Source: Elusimicrobiota bacterium
GTDB lineage: Bacteria; Elusimicrobiota; Elusimicrobia; UBA1565; UBA9628
NCBI GenBank assembly: GCA_023249675.1
Contig: JAHFCE010000020.1
Location: forward strand, 1 to 57,699
DNA length: 57,699 bases
Direction: 5' to 3'
In this document: positions 18,118-26,625 of the stretch, in pieces
Layout: each line of letters starts with the position of its first letter
How positions within the stretch are numbered: position 1 is the first letter of the stretch
Position numbers and translations under genes: made by a program
Notes under the pieces: model-generated
What the model was told of the DNA's origin: nothing
Database searches by the model: none
The model's input: only the letters and a program-made list of their open reading frames with translations

Positions 18118-21100
18118 TTACTTCTTGGGGTTTTTATTGACGCTGGAGTCGGGGAGTCCGGGCAGGAGCTTCGGCGTGAAGAAGAAGAACGCGCCCGCGG
18201 CGAGGAAGATCAAGCCGATCGGTCCGAGCACTCCCGGAAAGGCCGGCGTGAATAGGCCCACGATGAGGCTCGTCAGGCCGTAGCCGAAGGAAACCGCCGC
18301 GTTGAAGGTGGAGCCGTTGACGCCGATCGCGGCGCCGAGCTTGGAGTTCTTTGCGTGAGTCTGGAAGTAGCTGGAGAACACCACCAAGCTCGGGCCGGCG
18401 AACAGGCCGAGGAGCAGGACCCCGGCGAACAGCGCGGGCATCGAGCCCCAGAACGCGAAGGGCAGGAACACGCCCGCGAGGCCGACGCCGAGAAACTTGA
18501 TCCAGCCGCGCGCGCTCAACTTCGAGCTGCCGTAGAGCAAAGCCGCGCCGATCGCAACGGCGGCGGCCGCGGCGGCGAAGCTGCCGGGAAACAAGCGCAC
18601 GCCGGCCCAAACCGCCGCGAGACCCAGGACGACCCCTGAAACGAGACGCTCGAAGGAAAGGGCCTTGCCGATAAAAGGAATTCTGATGTCGGGCATCTTC
18701 ACCGCGCCCGTCGGAGCGGACAGCTGGCCCGCGTTGGCGATGAGCTGGCCGAAGAAGTAGGCCCCGAGCAGCTGGCCTAAGATCAGGCCCTTGCCCGCGG
18801 CGCCGCCCAAGGCCGAGGCCATCAGCGGCAAGGCCAGCGACTGCATTGGAAACACGAGACCCGCCAGCAGCGCCGAGAGGAGCATCGCCCAGCGCAGGTT
18901 CTTCTGCGCCCAGATCGCCCTAAAACCGCCGCTGCGCGCGATCCAGAACATAAGGGCGCCGGAGATCGGAAGCGCGGAGTGCCAGCTGAAGTACGCTCCG
19001 ATGGAGGCCGCAAATAAGGCTGCTTCCTTCCAGTACTTGGCGAAGAAAGCCCTCACGGCCTCGCCCCGAGCGCGCGCCGCCGCGGCGAAGTTCGCGGCGA
19101 CCTTCGCGGAGGAGGAAGCGGGCTTGATGTTCGGGATGGTCTTCCAGATGATCGGGATGACGAGCGCGGCGTGCACGGCGGCGGACAGGTAGAACGGCAG
19201 CAGCAGGCTGAAGTGGTCGACGTACTGTCCGACGCCGATGACGAGGCCGAGAAGAACCTGCAGCGTCAGGTAGTTGATCGCGGCAAGGCCGTTGACCATC
19301 GGCACGTTCTTGGCCCCGGCGAGGCGGCGGATGTACGTGCCTTCCGTGATCATCAAAGACGAGAGCAGCCAGCCGTTGGCGATGGAGGCGAGCAAAAGCG
19401 TCCAGAAGTTCAGCACGCCAAAGAGCGCGAACGCGGGAAGCGCCAAGGCCATCAGCCCGCGCATCGCGGCCATCAGCGCGAGGCCGTTGCGCGCCGACAT
19501 GCGGTCGGCGATGAGGCCGTTGAGCGGTCCGGTCGCGATCGCGGCCAAGGGTCCCAAGGCCATCAGCGCGCCGTAGCTGGCGACGCCGACCGCGGGGATC
19601 GTGATGAGCGGATAGGCGATCGAGGTCAGGATGAAGGCGACAATCGAGATCGTGCGCTGGGCGAACAGGCCGCCGATCGCCTTCTTGTCCATCTCTTCGG
19701 CCGCCGGCGCGATTTTCCCAAGGGCGGCGAGAATCTCGGCGGAAGCCGTAGCACCCTTCGCGGGCCAGACGAAGACGTTCGCAATGCGCGGGTCGGCGAG
19801 GCCGCCGACCGCGAGGGTCAGCGAACCGGCCCCGGCGGCCTTGGTCATGTCGGCGTCGACCATCCGGGTGCCGAAGAACGAGTCGCCCACCAACAGCATC
19901 GGACCCGCGAAGCCGCGCGCCTCGCGCAGGGCCTTGATGCCGACGGTCTTGTCAAGGAGCGAAATCCTAAGATAGGACGGGTTCTTCGGATCCACCGCCA
20001 AGCTGCCGCTGACGACGACCTGCGCGCCGGCCGCATCAAGCTCCGCCTGCATGAAGCGCACGGCCTCCTGAACGGTCTCGGCCGCCAGGCCGGGCGGCAG
20101 GAAACGCACCCACTTGACCTCGGAGAAAATCTCTTCCGCGCCGTCGTACTCGTAACGGCCGAACTTGTCGGCGGTCCGAGCCGAAGCCGCCGCGATCGCA
20201 GCGCGCTGAGCGTCGGTGAACTTGAGAACCGCGTCGAAGACGGTGACGGGCGCGCCCGCTGCGTCGAAGGCGAGGAGGCGCGCGCCGCTGTTCGCGCCGA
20301 CCGTGAGCTTGGCCTTCTGCTCAGGCGTCATCGGGACGATCGAGTCGAGGATCGTGACGTCCCGGCCACTCGTCTTAACATCGGATCTGTCGGTCAAGAT
20401 CGCGGTCCTGACTCCCGCGTCGTTCGAAGCCTGGAGGCCCGCGGCGACCGGGGCGGAGATCGGCTCGCGGAATTTCGCGAGCGTGTCATCGTAGTCGAAC
20501 ACAGCGGAGGCGGGCTTCCTGCTCACGAGGGAGGCGAGAATCTCGTCCTTGTGGGCCGCAGACACAGGGCGCAGGCTCTTGACGACGCCTTGCTCGGCGA
20601 GCGCGATCAGCGCCGCGCGGTGCACTTCATAGTCGGCGGCGCCGCCATCGGGGTTGGCGGCGGAAACGCGCTCGAGGCTTTCCTTCGCACCCTCGTATTT
20701 CGCGAGCTGGGCGACCGCGGCCTGGCGTTCGGCGAGCGGGGCCTTTGCGTCGAGCGCCATCGCCTCGAGCGTGATCGGGGTCGGCAGCGTGGCCTTGCCT
20801 TCGAGCGCCGAGGCGGCAGGAGTGTTCGGCGTCAGCGCCAGGGACGCCGCAACAGGGACGTCGAGGCGGCCGGCGCGTTCGCGTTCGCCTGTGAAGAAAG
20901 GTTTGAGAATGCCCGACGCGTCGGAGCCATCGGCTGCGGCGGCCGCGAGCTTCTCGCCAACAAACGCCAGCTGGGCCTGAGCATTGAAAGGAGCCTTGGC
21001 CGCGTCGACGGGCCGAATCGCCCCCTGGACAGACGCGGAAGCGAGGGGGCCGGCAGCGAGAACGGAAACGGGCAGGATGGGAATCGGACTTGCCGACGCC

Positions 21101-21309
21101 GGCAGGGTCGGGATAAGGCCGGTCTCGGGAGAAAGAAGGGTGAACGCCGTCCCAGACAGTTCAATGCGCGGCACGCCGCCCGCGGCGCCGAGGACTCCGC
21201 CCGGAACCGCTCCGCCGACGATGATCTGCGCGACGGCCTGGTGCGGAACGGCGGCCGCCGCGATCAAGAAGGAGAGCAGGACGACGAAGGCGCGGCGGGT
21301 GGTCTTCAT
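18118..21309 (-). CDS. Exported HAD phosphatase domain fused to MFS transporter
   Basis: 1063 residues from the ATG at 21309. Signal peptide (about 1-28), Ala/Pro-rich region to about 120 with an F-T-G-E motif, a helical linker, then a HAD hydrolase. Asp272-x-Asp274 in F-D-Y-D-D-T is the nucleophile pair, I-L-T-D-R-S is motif II, and V-G-D-S with a following D-A-D-M supplies the metal-binding motif. The catalytic set is intact. From about residue 545 to the end are about twelve helices of an MFS transporter. The chain could dephosphorylate a substrate and move it, or use the HAD domain to gate transport. With a cleaved signal peptide the HAD domain would be periplasmic. Substrate unknown. Confidence 0.82.
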   Translation of the reverse strand: MKTTRRAFVVLLSFLIAAAAVPHQAVAQIIVGGAVPGGVLGAAGGVPRIELSGTAFTLLSPETGLIPTLPASASPIPILPVSVLAAGPLASASVQGAIRPVDAAKAPFNAQAQLAFVGEKLAAAAADGSDASGILKPFFTGERERAGRLDVPVAASLALTPNTPAASALEGKATLPTPITLEAMALDAKAPLAERQAAVAQLAKYEGAKESLERVSAANPDGGAADYEVHRAALIALAEQGVVKSLRPVSAAHKDEILASLVSRKPASAVFDYDDTLAKFREPISAPVAAGLQASNDAGVRTAILTDRSDVKTSGRDVTILDSIVPMTPEQKAKLTVGANSGARLLAFDAAGAPVTVFDAVLKFTDAQRAAIAAASARTADKFGRYEYDGAEEIFSEVKWVRFLPPGLAAETVQEAVRFMQAELDAAGAQVVVSGSLAVDPKNPSYLRISLLDKTVGIKALREARGFAGPMLLVGDSFFGTRMVDADMTKAAGAGSLTLAVGGLADPRIANVFVWPAKGATASAEILAALGKIAPAAEEMDKKAIGGLFAQRTISIVAFILTSIAYPLITIPAVGVASYGALMALGPLAAIATGPLNGLIADRMSARNGLALMAAMRGLMALALPAFALFGVLNFWTLLLASIANGWLLSSLMITEGTYIRRLAGAKNVPMVNGLAAINYLTLQVLLGLVIGVGQYVDHFSLLLPFYLSAAVHAALVIPIIWKTIPNIKPASSSAKVAANFAAAARARGEAVRAFFAKYWKEAALFAASIGAYFSWHSALPISGALMFWIARSGGFRAIWAQKNLRWAMLLSALLAGLVFPMQSLALPLMASALGGAAGKGLILGQLLGAYFFGQLIANAGQLSAPTGAVKMPDIRIPFIGKALSFERLVSGVVLGLAAVWAGVRLFPGSFAAAAAAVAIGAALLYGSSKLSARGWIKFLGVGLAGVFLPFAFWGSMPALFAGVLLLGLFAGPSLVVFSSYFQTHAKNSKLGAAIGVNGSTFNAAVSFGYGLTSLIVGLFTPAFPGVLGPIGLIFLAAGAFFFFTPKLLPGLPDSSVNKNPKK

Positions 21310-21315
21310 GGGCAC

Positions 21316-21413
21316 ATAATACCCCGTCCCCGGACCTAGAAGGAGGGCCCTAGGACCCCTTTCCGTATAGCAAGAGGCCTAGACCTCCCTAGGACCTTGC
21401 CGCGGGCCGTCTC
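21316..21413 (-). promoter_or_regulatory. Promoter gap with leaderless -10 and CCTAGG/GGNCC words
   Basis: TATTAT (21321-21316) ends 6 nt before the ATG at 21309. Upstream, between about 21330 and 21405, lie several related words: GGACCTAG, GGGCCCTAGGACC, GGCCTAGACC and CCCTAGGACC. Similar words fill the gaps before the other large exported proteins. No other gene is visible here. Confidence 0.45.
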
Positions 21414-24233
21414 TCAGCTCTTCTTGAGCCGCCTCGGGCCGCTCACCGGGACGTCCTTGACCCAGAGGACGGCACCCGGCTTGTCGTTGCGCAGGACGTA
21501 GGGCTTGACCCGCGTCACGTGGGACAGGTGCCACTCGAAGGCGCCGGACTTGCCGGTGACCTTCTCGATGCGCGCGAATCCGACCACCTCGGCGGGACGC
21601 CCGGGCTCCTCATCGGTGAAGGTCTGGATGAGCGCCACGAACGGCTTCGGCTTGGTGGGAACGCCGCGGGACTCGCTCGTCTTCGTGCCCTTGATGATTT
21701 GCTGGGCGAACTCCTTCTTGATCTTGAGCCCGGGCACGACGCGCGGCAGCACGAGCGTATCAAAACCCGCCGTCTCCGGCCGCGACGGATCGACTCTCCC
21801 GATCAGCCTCGCGGCCTTGGCCTTCGCCTTCTCCTTCTCGGGATCGGGCGGCGTGGCCAGCTTGCGAAGCTTGTTGACCTGGTTGCGCAGGAAGCCGCCG
21901 AACGAGATGCGCGTCCACTCGTTGAGTATCGGCTGGCGCATGCCGGTCGGGTAGATGAAGCGGATGATGAAATCGACGGCATCCTTCAGCGCGCCGGTGC
22001 CGCCGTAAGGGAGAGGCAGGCGCTGCCACATCTGACGCACGATTGTATCGTAGAGCTGCACCTGCGTGTCCTTCTCGAGGTTCTGCAGCATGGGCGTCTG
22101 GCCCGTCTTGAAGTCCAGGACCGCGACCTCAAGGCCCGCCGGCGTCTCGCGGGCCAGCGCCAGGTCGAAGATCAAGCGGAAGATGTCGCGGTTTAAGGGC
22201 TCGCCCTTTTTAAAGCGCTCGACCACGAACAAGTTCGGCAGCTCGGAGCCGATCACGATGGGGTACTGCGCGATCTCCTTGGCCAGGTAGCCGTACATGA
22301 CCTTGAGCCGGGAGAGCATCTCCCCATGGTAGCCGGCCAGGCGCTTGCCGGAGCGGTCGAGCAGGTTTCGCGTGGCCGCGCCGATCTCCCGGTCCCACTT
22401 CCGCTCGGCAATCTCGGCGAGATCTTCCGCCGCAGGCAGAACGCCTTCCTGGCGGTACTTCCACAACGCCCAGTTAAAGGAAGCGTGCATGACATGTCCC
22501 ATCATCATGAAGATGGAGCCGCCATCGCCGAAGCCCTTGCCCTCGCGCTTCAAGCTCGCGATCTTCGAGGCCGAGGAGGCGAGATCTCCAGGCTTGTTCT
22601 CGCGATAGGGTCCGAGCAAGGAGGCGAGCGAGGCGTCCACGAGCTCCGCGCCCTGGGCGTCGAGATGGGCCGCGGGCTGCAGAGAGCCCTTCATCGCCCC
22701 GAGCAAAGCGTCATCCCGGCTGATGGTCATGACGTCGCTTGGAAGGACGTAGAGATCCTGCTCATCGCGCAAGGTCTCGAAAAGATGCGGCAGGGCGCTG
22801 ACCAAATTCTGCGGGCGCACCGTGAGCGTCGCGCGGCCGTTAAGCTCGGAGGAGGAGAAGTGCCACTGGCCGGAGGGAAGACCCAGTTTGCTCATGTTCG
22901 CGATCAGCTCGCCGGCGAGCGCGGCACCCCGGCCCGTGACGTCGATATTGAACTCCGTGCCGTGCGCGCCGACCGTTCCGGACAGCCCCGTGAGCCGTGC
23001 CGCGAACTGCATGAGCTCTTGCTCCTGGCCCGAGAAGCTCTTCGAGGAGTGGAAGCGGGCGAACGAGCCGTCGAAGGACTGCAGCGCGTTGCCGTCGTCG
23101 GTGAGCGTGACGAGCTTGTAGCGCGAGACCTGGTCGCGCTGCTTCGTGGTGAGGCCGCGGGTGAGAAGATCCTCGGCGGAGCCGGGGCCCTCGCTGCGCT
23201 TGTCGGAGAGCAGGATGAAATACACGCCCGCCTTCATGAGCTTGCTCATGTCCTCGATGAGCGCGTAGGGTACTGAGTCCTTGAACAGGCGCATGTCGAC
23301 GAGCACGGCCTTGGGCAGCATATGATTGAGCCCCTGCAGCGCCGCGGGAAGCGCGATCTCCCGGCGCGGGAGCGCCGCGAGGCCGGAGCCTTCGGTGTTC
23401 TCGGGCAGCAGGCGCGCCGTGTTGAAGGGCAGGACCTTCACGACACGGACGAAGGAGTCGGCCGACATCACGCCCTTGGCGCCCTTCCCCTTGAGGATAT
23501 TGCGCTGGGTGAGCTCATCGATAAGCCGCGCGCGCAGCTGCTTCGTCGACTTTCCCTTCATCAGGGCCGGCGTGTAGAAGCCCTCGAAGTCTTTGCGGTC
23601 CAGCTCCGCGATGCGCTTCGTGCTCGCTTCGGCCACGCGGGACACGAACATGGTCTGGTTGCCGGTTTTCACGTACACCGAGCGTCCCTTTTGGTACTTC
23701 TCCCAATACCACTGCGAGTAGGAGACACGGTCTCCCTTCTTCTCCGCGGCATCGAACACAGGGCGGATCAGCGCGTAAACGTTGTCCTTCGAGAGCTCCT
23801 TGCGGTCCTTTCTCGTGAACCACAACTCGAGCTGCTCGTAAAGAGCCGGCGCGGCCGCGGCGGTATCGATGATCTCCGGCGATGCGGCGTCCTCGGGCCC
23901 CTCGACCTCGCCGTCGAAGCGGCGGCCGGCGCCGTCCGCGGCGGCGGCCGGCATCGCGCTCAAGGACTCAAACGCTGTCGGCGCCGCGGCCGCGAGAACG
24001 GGCACGGGCGCGAGAGCGGGCACGGCAGACAGAACGGCCGGAAGCGCGAGCGGAACGGCCAAAGATTCCGCGACCATACCAAAAGTCGCAATCGGCTGCG
24101 GCGCCGCGCTCATCGCGGAGAGGCCCGGCGCCAGGCGAACGGGCTGGGCGGCCCGGGATTGGGCGAGGGCCGATGACGGCGCGATCAGCGCCGCGGCCAG
24201 CAGAACGCGAAGGGCGCGCGCCGCGCAGCGCAT
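21414..24233 (-). CDS. Exported multidomain protein: degenerate HAD, PD-(D/E)XK-like and ASCH domains
   Basis: 939 residues. Signal peptide (1-24), Ala/Pro-rich region to about 100, R-R-F-D-G-E motif (F106). A HAD-like segment from about 305 has the strand A-V-L-V-D-M-R-L but lacks the second catalytic Asp, so it is probably inactive. Residues about 640-725 look like a RecB-type PD-(D/E)XK nuclease core: Asp707-F-Lys709-T-G-Q after an I-F-D-L-A strand, then a Q-x-Q-L-Y-D helix. The last about 110 residues match an ASCH (PUA-like) domain: I-K-K-E-F-A-Q-Q-I-I-K-G-T-K-T. ASCH and PD-(D/E)XK act on nucleic acids, odd behind a signal peptide. The ATG is 1 nt after the previous stop, so the genes are coupled. 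Domain calls are by eye. Confidence 0.65.
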   Translation of the reverse strand: MRCAARALRVLLAAALIAPSSALAQSRAAQPVRLAPGLSAMSAAPQPIATFGMVAESLAVPLALPAVLSAVPALAPVPVLAAAAPTAFESLSAMPAAAADGAGRRFDGEVEGPEDAASPEIIDTAAAAPALYEQLELWFTRKDRKELSKDNVYALIRPVFDAAEKKGDRVSYSQWYWEKYQKGRSVYVKTGNQTMFVSRVAEASTKRIAELDRKDFEGFYTPALMKGKSTKQLRARLIDELTQRNILKGKGAKGVMSADSFVRVVKVLPFNTARLLPENTEGSGLAALPRREIALPAALQGLNHMLPKAVLVDMRLFKDSVPYALIEDMSKLMKAGVYFILLSDKRSEGPGSAEDLLTRGLTTKQRDQVSRYKLVTLTDDGNALQSFDGSFARFHSSKSFSGQEQELMQFAARLTGLSGTVGAHGTEFNIDVTGRGAALAGELIANMSKLGLPSGQWHFSSSELNGRATLTVRPQNLVSALPHLFETLRDEQDLYVLPSDVMTISRDDALLGAMKGSLQPAAHLDAQGAELVDASLASLLGPYRENKPGDLASSASKIASLKREGKGFGDGGSIFMMMGHVMHASFNWALWKYRQEGVLPAAEDLAEIAERKWDREIGAATRNLLDRSGKRLAGYHGEMLSRLKVMYGYLAKEIAQYPIVIGSELPNLFVVERFKKGEPLNRDIFRLIFDLALARETPAGLEVAVLDFKTGQTPMLQNLEKDTQVQLYDTIVRQMWQRLPLPYGGTGALKDAVDFIIRFIYPTGMRQPILNEWTRISFGGFLRNQVNKLRKLATPPDPEKEKAKAKAARLIGRVDPSRPETAGFDTLVLPRVVPGLKIKKEFAQQIIKGTKTSESRGVPTKPKPFVALIQTFTDEEPGRPAEVVGFARIEKVTGKSGAFEWHLSHVTRVKPYVLRNDKPGAVLWVKDVPVSGPRRLKKS

Positions 24234-24234
24234 C

Positions 24235-26505
24235 TTACTTCCCCCGCCCCGCGCGCTTCGTCTTGACCGGCTTCTTCACTCGCTTCTTCGCGGCCTTGCT
24301 CGCCGCGGCCGCAGCCAGCTTCGCCTTCTTGAGGTCCTCCTGAGTCGCCGTCTCCTCCTGCAGCTTGTAGAACTCTTGGAACTCGGCGGAGGCCTCCTGG
24401 CGGAGGATGGCCGAGATGAGGTCCTGCGCGAGCGGGCCGTTCACTTCCTTGCCTTCCTCGATGCTGAGGAACTCCTCCGCGCTGAAGGTCTTGATGCGCG
24501 CGGTACCGCGAGACTCAAATTGCACATTCAAGCTCGAGAGCAAGGGGCCGGTCGGGGAGCCATAATGCCACTTCCCGTCCGCGCCCTTGCGCCCATGGCC
24601 GTACAGCAGCGCGAGCGCGTAGGTGCGGGCCAGGAACTCCTCGCCGTCGTTGGGCGACTCCTTGCCGGTGCGGTAGACATGAGCCGTGAGCGACAGGCCC
24701 ACCGCGTCGTAGTGCTTCATCGTCCGCGGGATGCGAATGTAGATCTTAAAGAGCTGACCCGTGGCCGCGGAGCGAAGCATAATGGTGATGAGGCTCTTGC
24801 CGTCCGTGGACAGGCCGACGTAGGTGTCGCGGATGACCGCCATCGCGCGGGAGAAGTCCCCGAACTCGCGGAGATAGAAGTCCACAAGGAACTGGTTCGC
24901 GTATCTAAGGAAACCCTTGCTCATGGACTTGAAGGCCGGATCCGCCATCCCCCGAGCCATCTCTTGGCTGATCCACACGCCGTACTTGAGCGGGTTGTAC
25001 CACATCTCACCGAGCTTCGCCTGAAGCGCGGTGAGCCGCGCGAGATGGTCCTGCCCCTGGAACACGTCATCGTAAGCCTGAGCCATCAACGACGAGATGA
25101 TAGTGCCGACATACCCGGAGAGCATCCGGCGCGTCTGACGATCCCCGCCCTGGGAGCCTCCGCCGCCGGACCAGCCCTCGGACCTTCCCGGCGAGGGGAC
25201 CGCGACGTGCCTGGGCTCCCAGTACTCGACGAACTGGCGCAGCTTGGCGAACTTAATCGAGACGGGCTTGAGCTTGCGGTCACCCAGGACGTCGCCGAGC
25301 ACGATCTCGATGGCGCCGCCGTCCTTGACCACCTGCAGCTCGGACTTGGGCGGGAAGGATGTGGAGAAACGCGGGGACTTCTCCGAATCGGCGAGGATGA
25401 GGAACTTGTCCGGGTTGCCCGGGATGTTCTCTCCCGCGAACTGCGTGTCGAGCGCCTGCATCACGCGCGCCAGGGAGAAGCGCAGCGGCATGGAGTGGAG
25501 GATGAGCGAGCCGTCTCCGCTCGGGTGCGCCTCGGCCTTGTAGCTGAGGCCCGCGTTTTGCAGCTTCTCATTGAGCGCCGCAGCCTGCGCGGAAGGCGAC
25601 ACGCGCCCGCCGGCGTCGACGGGAGCGTCGACGCGGATTCTCAGGGAGAACGCCTCCTTGTCGGTGGGCGAGGCCTCCAGGGACGCCGAGCCGCCGGCCT
25701 CCTGACTGAAGCTCTCGACGACCCCCTTGATCTTCGCGAGCGCGTCGGCCGGGAAGGCGCCGACGTTCTCGATGAGAGACGTCGGGTTCGCGGCGCGGCC
25801 GTGCAAAGTGATCTTGCCGCCGTTGTAGGACACCACGATGACCGGGTTGTTGCGCGATTGCTTCACGCGGGAGAGCAAAATCTCCTCGGCGGAGCCCGCG
25901 CCCTTCAGCGGGCGCCAGGTCAAGAAGACCACGTGGACTCCGGCCTTGACCAAGGTGTTCACGTACTTGACGCTGTTCTCGGACGCCGGGCCCGAGAACA
26001 CGTCCTGGATGAACACAACGCGCGGATAGAGCTGGCCGAGCGGAGAGCCGTCGGCGGCCGTGAGCGGCTCGGCATCGTCGGCTTCCCGCGGCGCGACTCC
26101 GTCGAAGGCCTCGTTGGAGGCGGCCTTGGCCGCGTCCCCACCTTCGGCGGATGCGGCGGGAAGGACGCGCGCGGAGAGTCCGGAGAGTGCTGTGATCGCG
26201 GCGGGCGCGGGAACGGCGGCGGCCGGGACCGCGGCCTGCGCGGGGATAAGAGTACTTGGCGCGCTCAAAGTCGGCGCCAATAGTCCCTGTATAGAGGGAA
26301 CCCCGCCGTTGAGGGCGGGGTTCAGGCCGGTCGGAACCGCGAAGAGAGCTGCGCCGACGGGCCCCGCAGGGGCGCTCGTACCGCCGAGTTCTCCGCGCAG
26401 GACCTGCGCGAAAGACGGCGCGGAAGCACCGCTCATGACCGCCAAACAACAAAAGATGGACGTCAATTGCTTCGCCGTTTTTCTCTTCACGATATCCCCG
26501 TGCAT
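24235..26505 (-). CDS. Exported protein with degenerate HAD-like domain and Lys-rich tail
   Basis: 756 residues from the ATG at 26505; a start at 26535 is also open. The shared upstream motif at an identical spacing favours 26505. Signal peptide (about 1-34), Ala/Pro-rich region to about 125, A-F-D-G motif (F134). From about 157 a HAD-like segment (V-V-F-I-Q-D-V-F, then V-F-L-T-W-R) lacks the D-x-D pair but shares a G-x-G-S-A-E-[ED]-[IL]-L stretch with the downstream gene, so the two are paralogous here. The C-terminal half is alpha/beta of unknown type and ends in a Lys/Arg/Ala-rich tail of about 35 residues that could bind an acidic polymer. Function unknown. Confidence 0.65.
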   Translation of the reverse strand: MHGDIVKRKTAKQLTSIFCCLAVMSGASAPSFAQVLRGELGGTSAPAGPVGAALFAVPTGLNPALNGGVPSIQGLLAPTLSAPSTLIPAQAAVPAAAVPAPAAITALSGLSARVLPAASAEGGDAAKAASNEAFDGVAPREADDAEPLTAADGSPLGQLYPRVVFIQDVFSGPASENSVKYVNTLVKAGVHVVFLTWRPLKGAGSAEEILLSRVKQSRNNPVIVVSYNGGKITLHGRAANPTSLIENVGAFPADALAKIKGVVESFSQEAGGSASLEASPTDKEAFSLRIRVDAPVDAGGRVSPSAQAAALNEKLQNAGLSYKAEAHPSGDGSLILHSMPLRFSLARVMQALDTQFAGENIPGNPDKFLILADSEKSPRFSTSFPPKSELQVVKDGGAIEIVLGDVLGDRKLKPVSIKFAKLRQFVEYWEPRHVAVPSPGRSEGWSGGGGSQGGDRQTRRMLSGYVGTIISSLMAQAYDDVFQGQDHLARLTALQAKLGEMWYNPLKYGVWISQEMARGMADPAFKSMSKGFLRYANQFLVDFYLREFGDFSRAMAVIRDTYVGLSTDGKSLITIMLRSAATGQLFKIYIRIPRTMKHYDAVGLSLTAHVYRTGKESPNDGEEFLARTYALALLYGHGRKGADGKWHYGSPTGPLLSSLNVQFESRGTARIKTFSAEEFLSIEEGKEVNGPLAQDLISAILRQEASAEFQEFYKLQEETATQEDLKKAKLAAAAASKAAKKRVKKPVKTKRAGRGK

Positions 26506-26533
26506 CGTTCGAGTCTCGCGCGTCCTGGACGCC

Positions 26534-26539
26534 ATACTA
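26534..26539 (-). promoter_or_regulatory. -10 element for the 26505 gene
   Basis: TAGTAT on the minus strand lies 28 nt before the ATG at 26505, almost the same distance as the TATAAT of the M50-S8 gene. Confidence 0.4.
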
Positions 26540-26588
26540 TCACAGGCCCCTGAGCCGACCGGCGGGTCGAAGGGCCTGGCATCCCGCG

Positions 26589-26602
26589 GGCATTGGTCCC
26601 AA
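26589..26602 (-). promoter_or_regulatory. GGCATTGGTCCCAA motif
   Basis: Exact 14-base copy of the element at 12252-12265. Each copy begins 84 bases upstream of its gene's start codon, in the same orientation. Confidence 0.5.
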
Positions 26603-26625
26603 TTTTCTCTGGGCCCCGGAGTCCA

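Noticed and set aside
19171-21339. 722-codon open frame on the plus strand
   Set aside because: Antisense to the HAD-MFS gene, Arg/Gly/Glu-rich, no recognisable domain or start signal.
23869-26283. 804-codon open frame on the plus strand
   Set aside because: Antisense to the two degenerate-HAD genes, which have clear signal peptides and conserved segments; the plus-strand product is compositionally odd.
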